Assembly: GCA_004299705.1 (NCBI GenBank)
Contig: SCQS01000055.1
Span: 48,225-112,224, forward strand
Direction: 5' to 3'
From: Rhodanobacteraceae bacterium
GTDB taxonomy: Bacteria > Pseudomonadota > Gammaproteobacteria > Xanthomonadales > Rhodanobacteraceae
DNA length: 64,000 bases
Shown here: one piece after another, positions 63,402 through 64,000 of the stretch
Numbering within the stretch: the stretch's first letter is position 1
Layout of the letters: the number at the start of each line of letters is the position of its first letter
The notes under the pieces: model-generated
Seen by the model: the letters and a program-made list of their open reading frames with translations, nothing else
Told to the model about the DNA's origin: nothing
Databases searched by the model: none
Translations under genes and position numbers: made by a program

Positions 63402-64000
63402 ATGAACAGCAAAGTTGCAGTGCGAACCCTCGCAATTACCCTCGGCATGCTGGCCGCATCGGCAGCGATGCATGTACCGGCCGCCCTTGCAGCCGGCCAA
63501 GGCGCGCCAACCAGTTTCAACTCACATCGACGCGCCTGTTCGGTCGCCAATCTGCGCGGAACGTTCGGGCTCATCTCGGTCGGAAGCTTCGATGGCACGC
63601 CTTTCACCCGGGCCGGATGGGAAACCTTCGATGGCAAGGGCTATACCAGCGGAACCGCGACGAACAGCGTGAGCGGAACGGCTTCACCCTCGACCTTCAT
63701 TGGCACGTACACCGTGAACGCGGACTGCACGGGAACGTTGACGGTCAACGACAGCGAATTCGGACCGACGCACTACAACGTCGTGATCGTGGATGCGGGG
63801 CGGGGGGTCATGGCCATGTGTATAGACCCAGGAGCCAACATCACTCTGGACTTGAAGAAACAGTTTCCTGGTGGTGACGAAGGTTGTGTCGCGAGCGTGG
63901 TGGAAATTGCTTCGGCGATCTCCAGCGTTTCAATCTTCGTGATGCTCAGGCTGCAAGGTCAAGTTCGATTGCGCGCGGCGCTTCGTTCAACGTCTGCCAA
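63402..64000 (+). CDS. Secreted protein of unknown function, 3-prime end beyond the window
   Basis: An open frame from ATG 63402 to the window end, at least 199 residues. A signal peptide (LAITLGMLAASAAMHVPAALA) is followed by a beta-rich body with GTFGLISVGSFDGTPFTRAG and FIGTYTVNADCTGTLTVNDS, plus several cysteines. The pattern of short strands with Gly and Thr suggests a small beta-barrel; I do not recognise a family. After about residue 150 the composition changes, so a frameshift or a different C-terminus is possible. TGGAGAAG precedes the start. Confidence 0.6.
   Translation, partial: MNSKVAVRTLAITLGMLAASAAMHVPAALAAGQGAPTSFNSHRRACSVANLRGTFGLISVGSFDGTPFTRAGWETFDGKGYTSGTATNSVSGTASPSTFIGTYTVNADCTGTLTVNDSEFGPTHYNVVIVDAGRGVMAMCIDPGANITLDLKKQFPGGDEGCVASVVEIASAISSVSIFVMLRLQGQVRLRAALRSTSA

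Overview
The window is high-GC, densely coded DNA from a gammaproteobacterium, most likely of the order Lysobacterales (Xanthomonadales) and probably near Rhodanobacteraceae. The evidence is a partial aryl-polyene (xanthomonadin-type) locus, a dihydrolipoyl dehydrogenase carrying its own lipoyl domain, a TonB-dependent receptor followed by a TPR-sulfotransferase, a chromosomal rsmG-parA-parB order, and many short palindromic repeats between genes. I see no transposase, phage module, rRNA, CRISPR array or confident tRNA. The genus is inference.

Layout. 1-5754: end of an aryl-polyene cluster (MMPL exporter, LolA-like carrier, acyltransferase, dehydratase and membrane protein on the minus strand; a flavin halogenase-like enzyme and a hydrolase on the plus strand). 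5947-8452: cyclic-di-GMP pair (degenerate GGDEF-EAL and HD-GYP). 8639-13792: pirin, an unusual cis-prenyltransferase, an MtfA-type peptidase, an esterase, a TIGR03067-like protein and hemB. 14049-20093: SPFH protein, rsmG, parA-parB, glycosyltransferase and recQ. 20210-25380: rhodanese, lipoprotein, hotdog protein, the hemD-hemX-hemY operon and a DUF2845 protein. 25509-31168: thioesterase, rmuC, folE, MFS transporter and small proteins.

31480-32683 is the most unusual locus. A single gene encodes a winged helix, a GHKL ATPase domain and a DUF4325 (STAS-like) domain. It is preceded by three TTACAAT repeats spaced exactly 21 bp apart, the last placed like a -10 box of a leaderless mRNA, and by a tRNA-like fold. 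32745-43389 holds envelope and housekeeping genes (nnrU, DUF3014, TANGO2-like, envC, ctpA, two transporters, a LysR regulator, a lipoprotein). 43695-53734: TonB receptor, TPR-sulfotransferase, an exported protein, and an ABC permease/M1 peptidase fusion with its ATPase. 53917-57817: pyruvate dehydrogenase E2 and E3 plus a DinB-like protein. 57993-58147: a MITE-like element. 58220-64000: a porin, an ECF sigma factor/Ser-Thr kinase pair and a partial secreted protein.

Several palindromic repeat families recur. Members of two have been absorbed into coding sequence: at the N-terminus of RecQ, twice in the linkers of E2, and once in the linker of E3. The remaining genes are mostly ordinary core metabolism and envelope functions.
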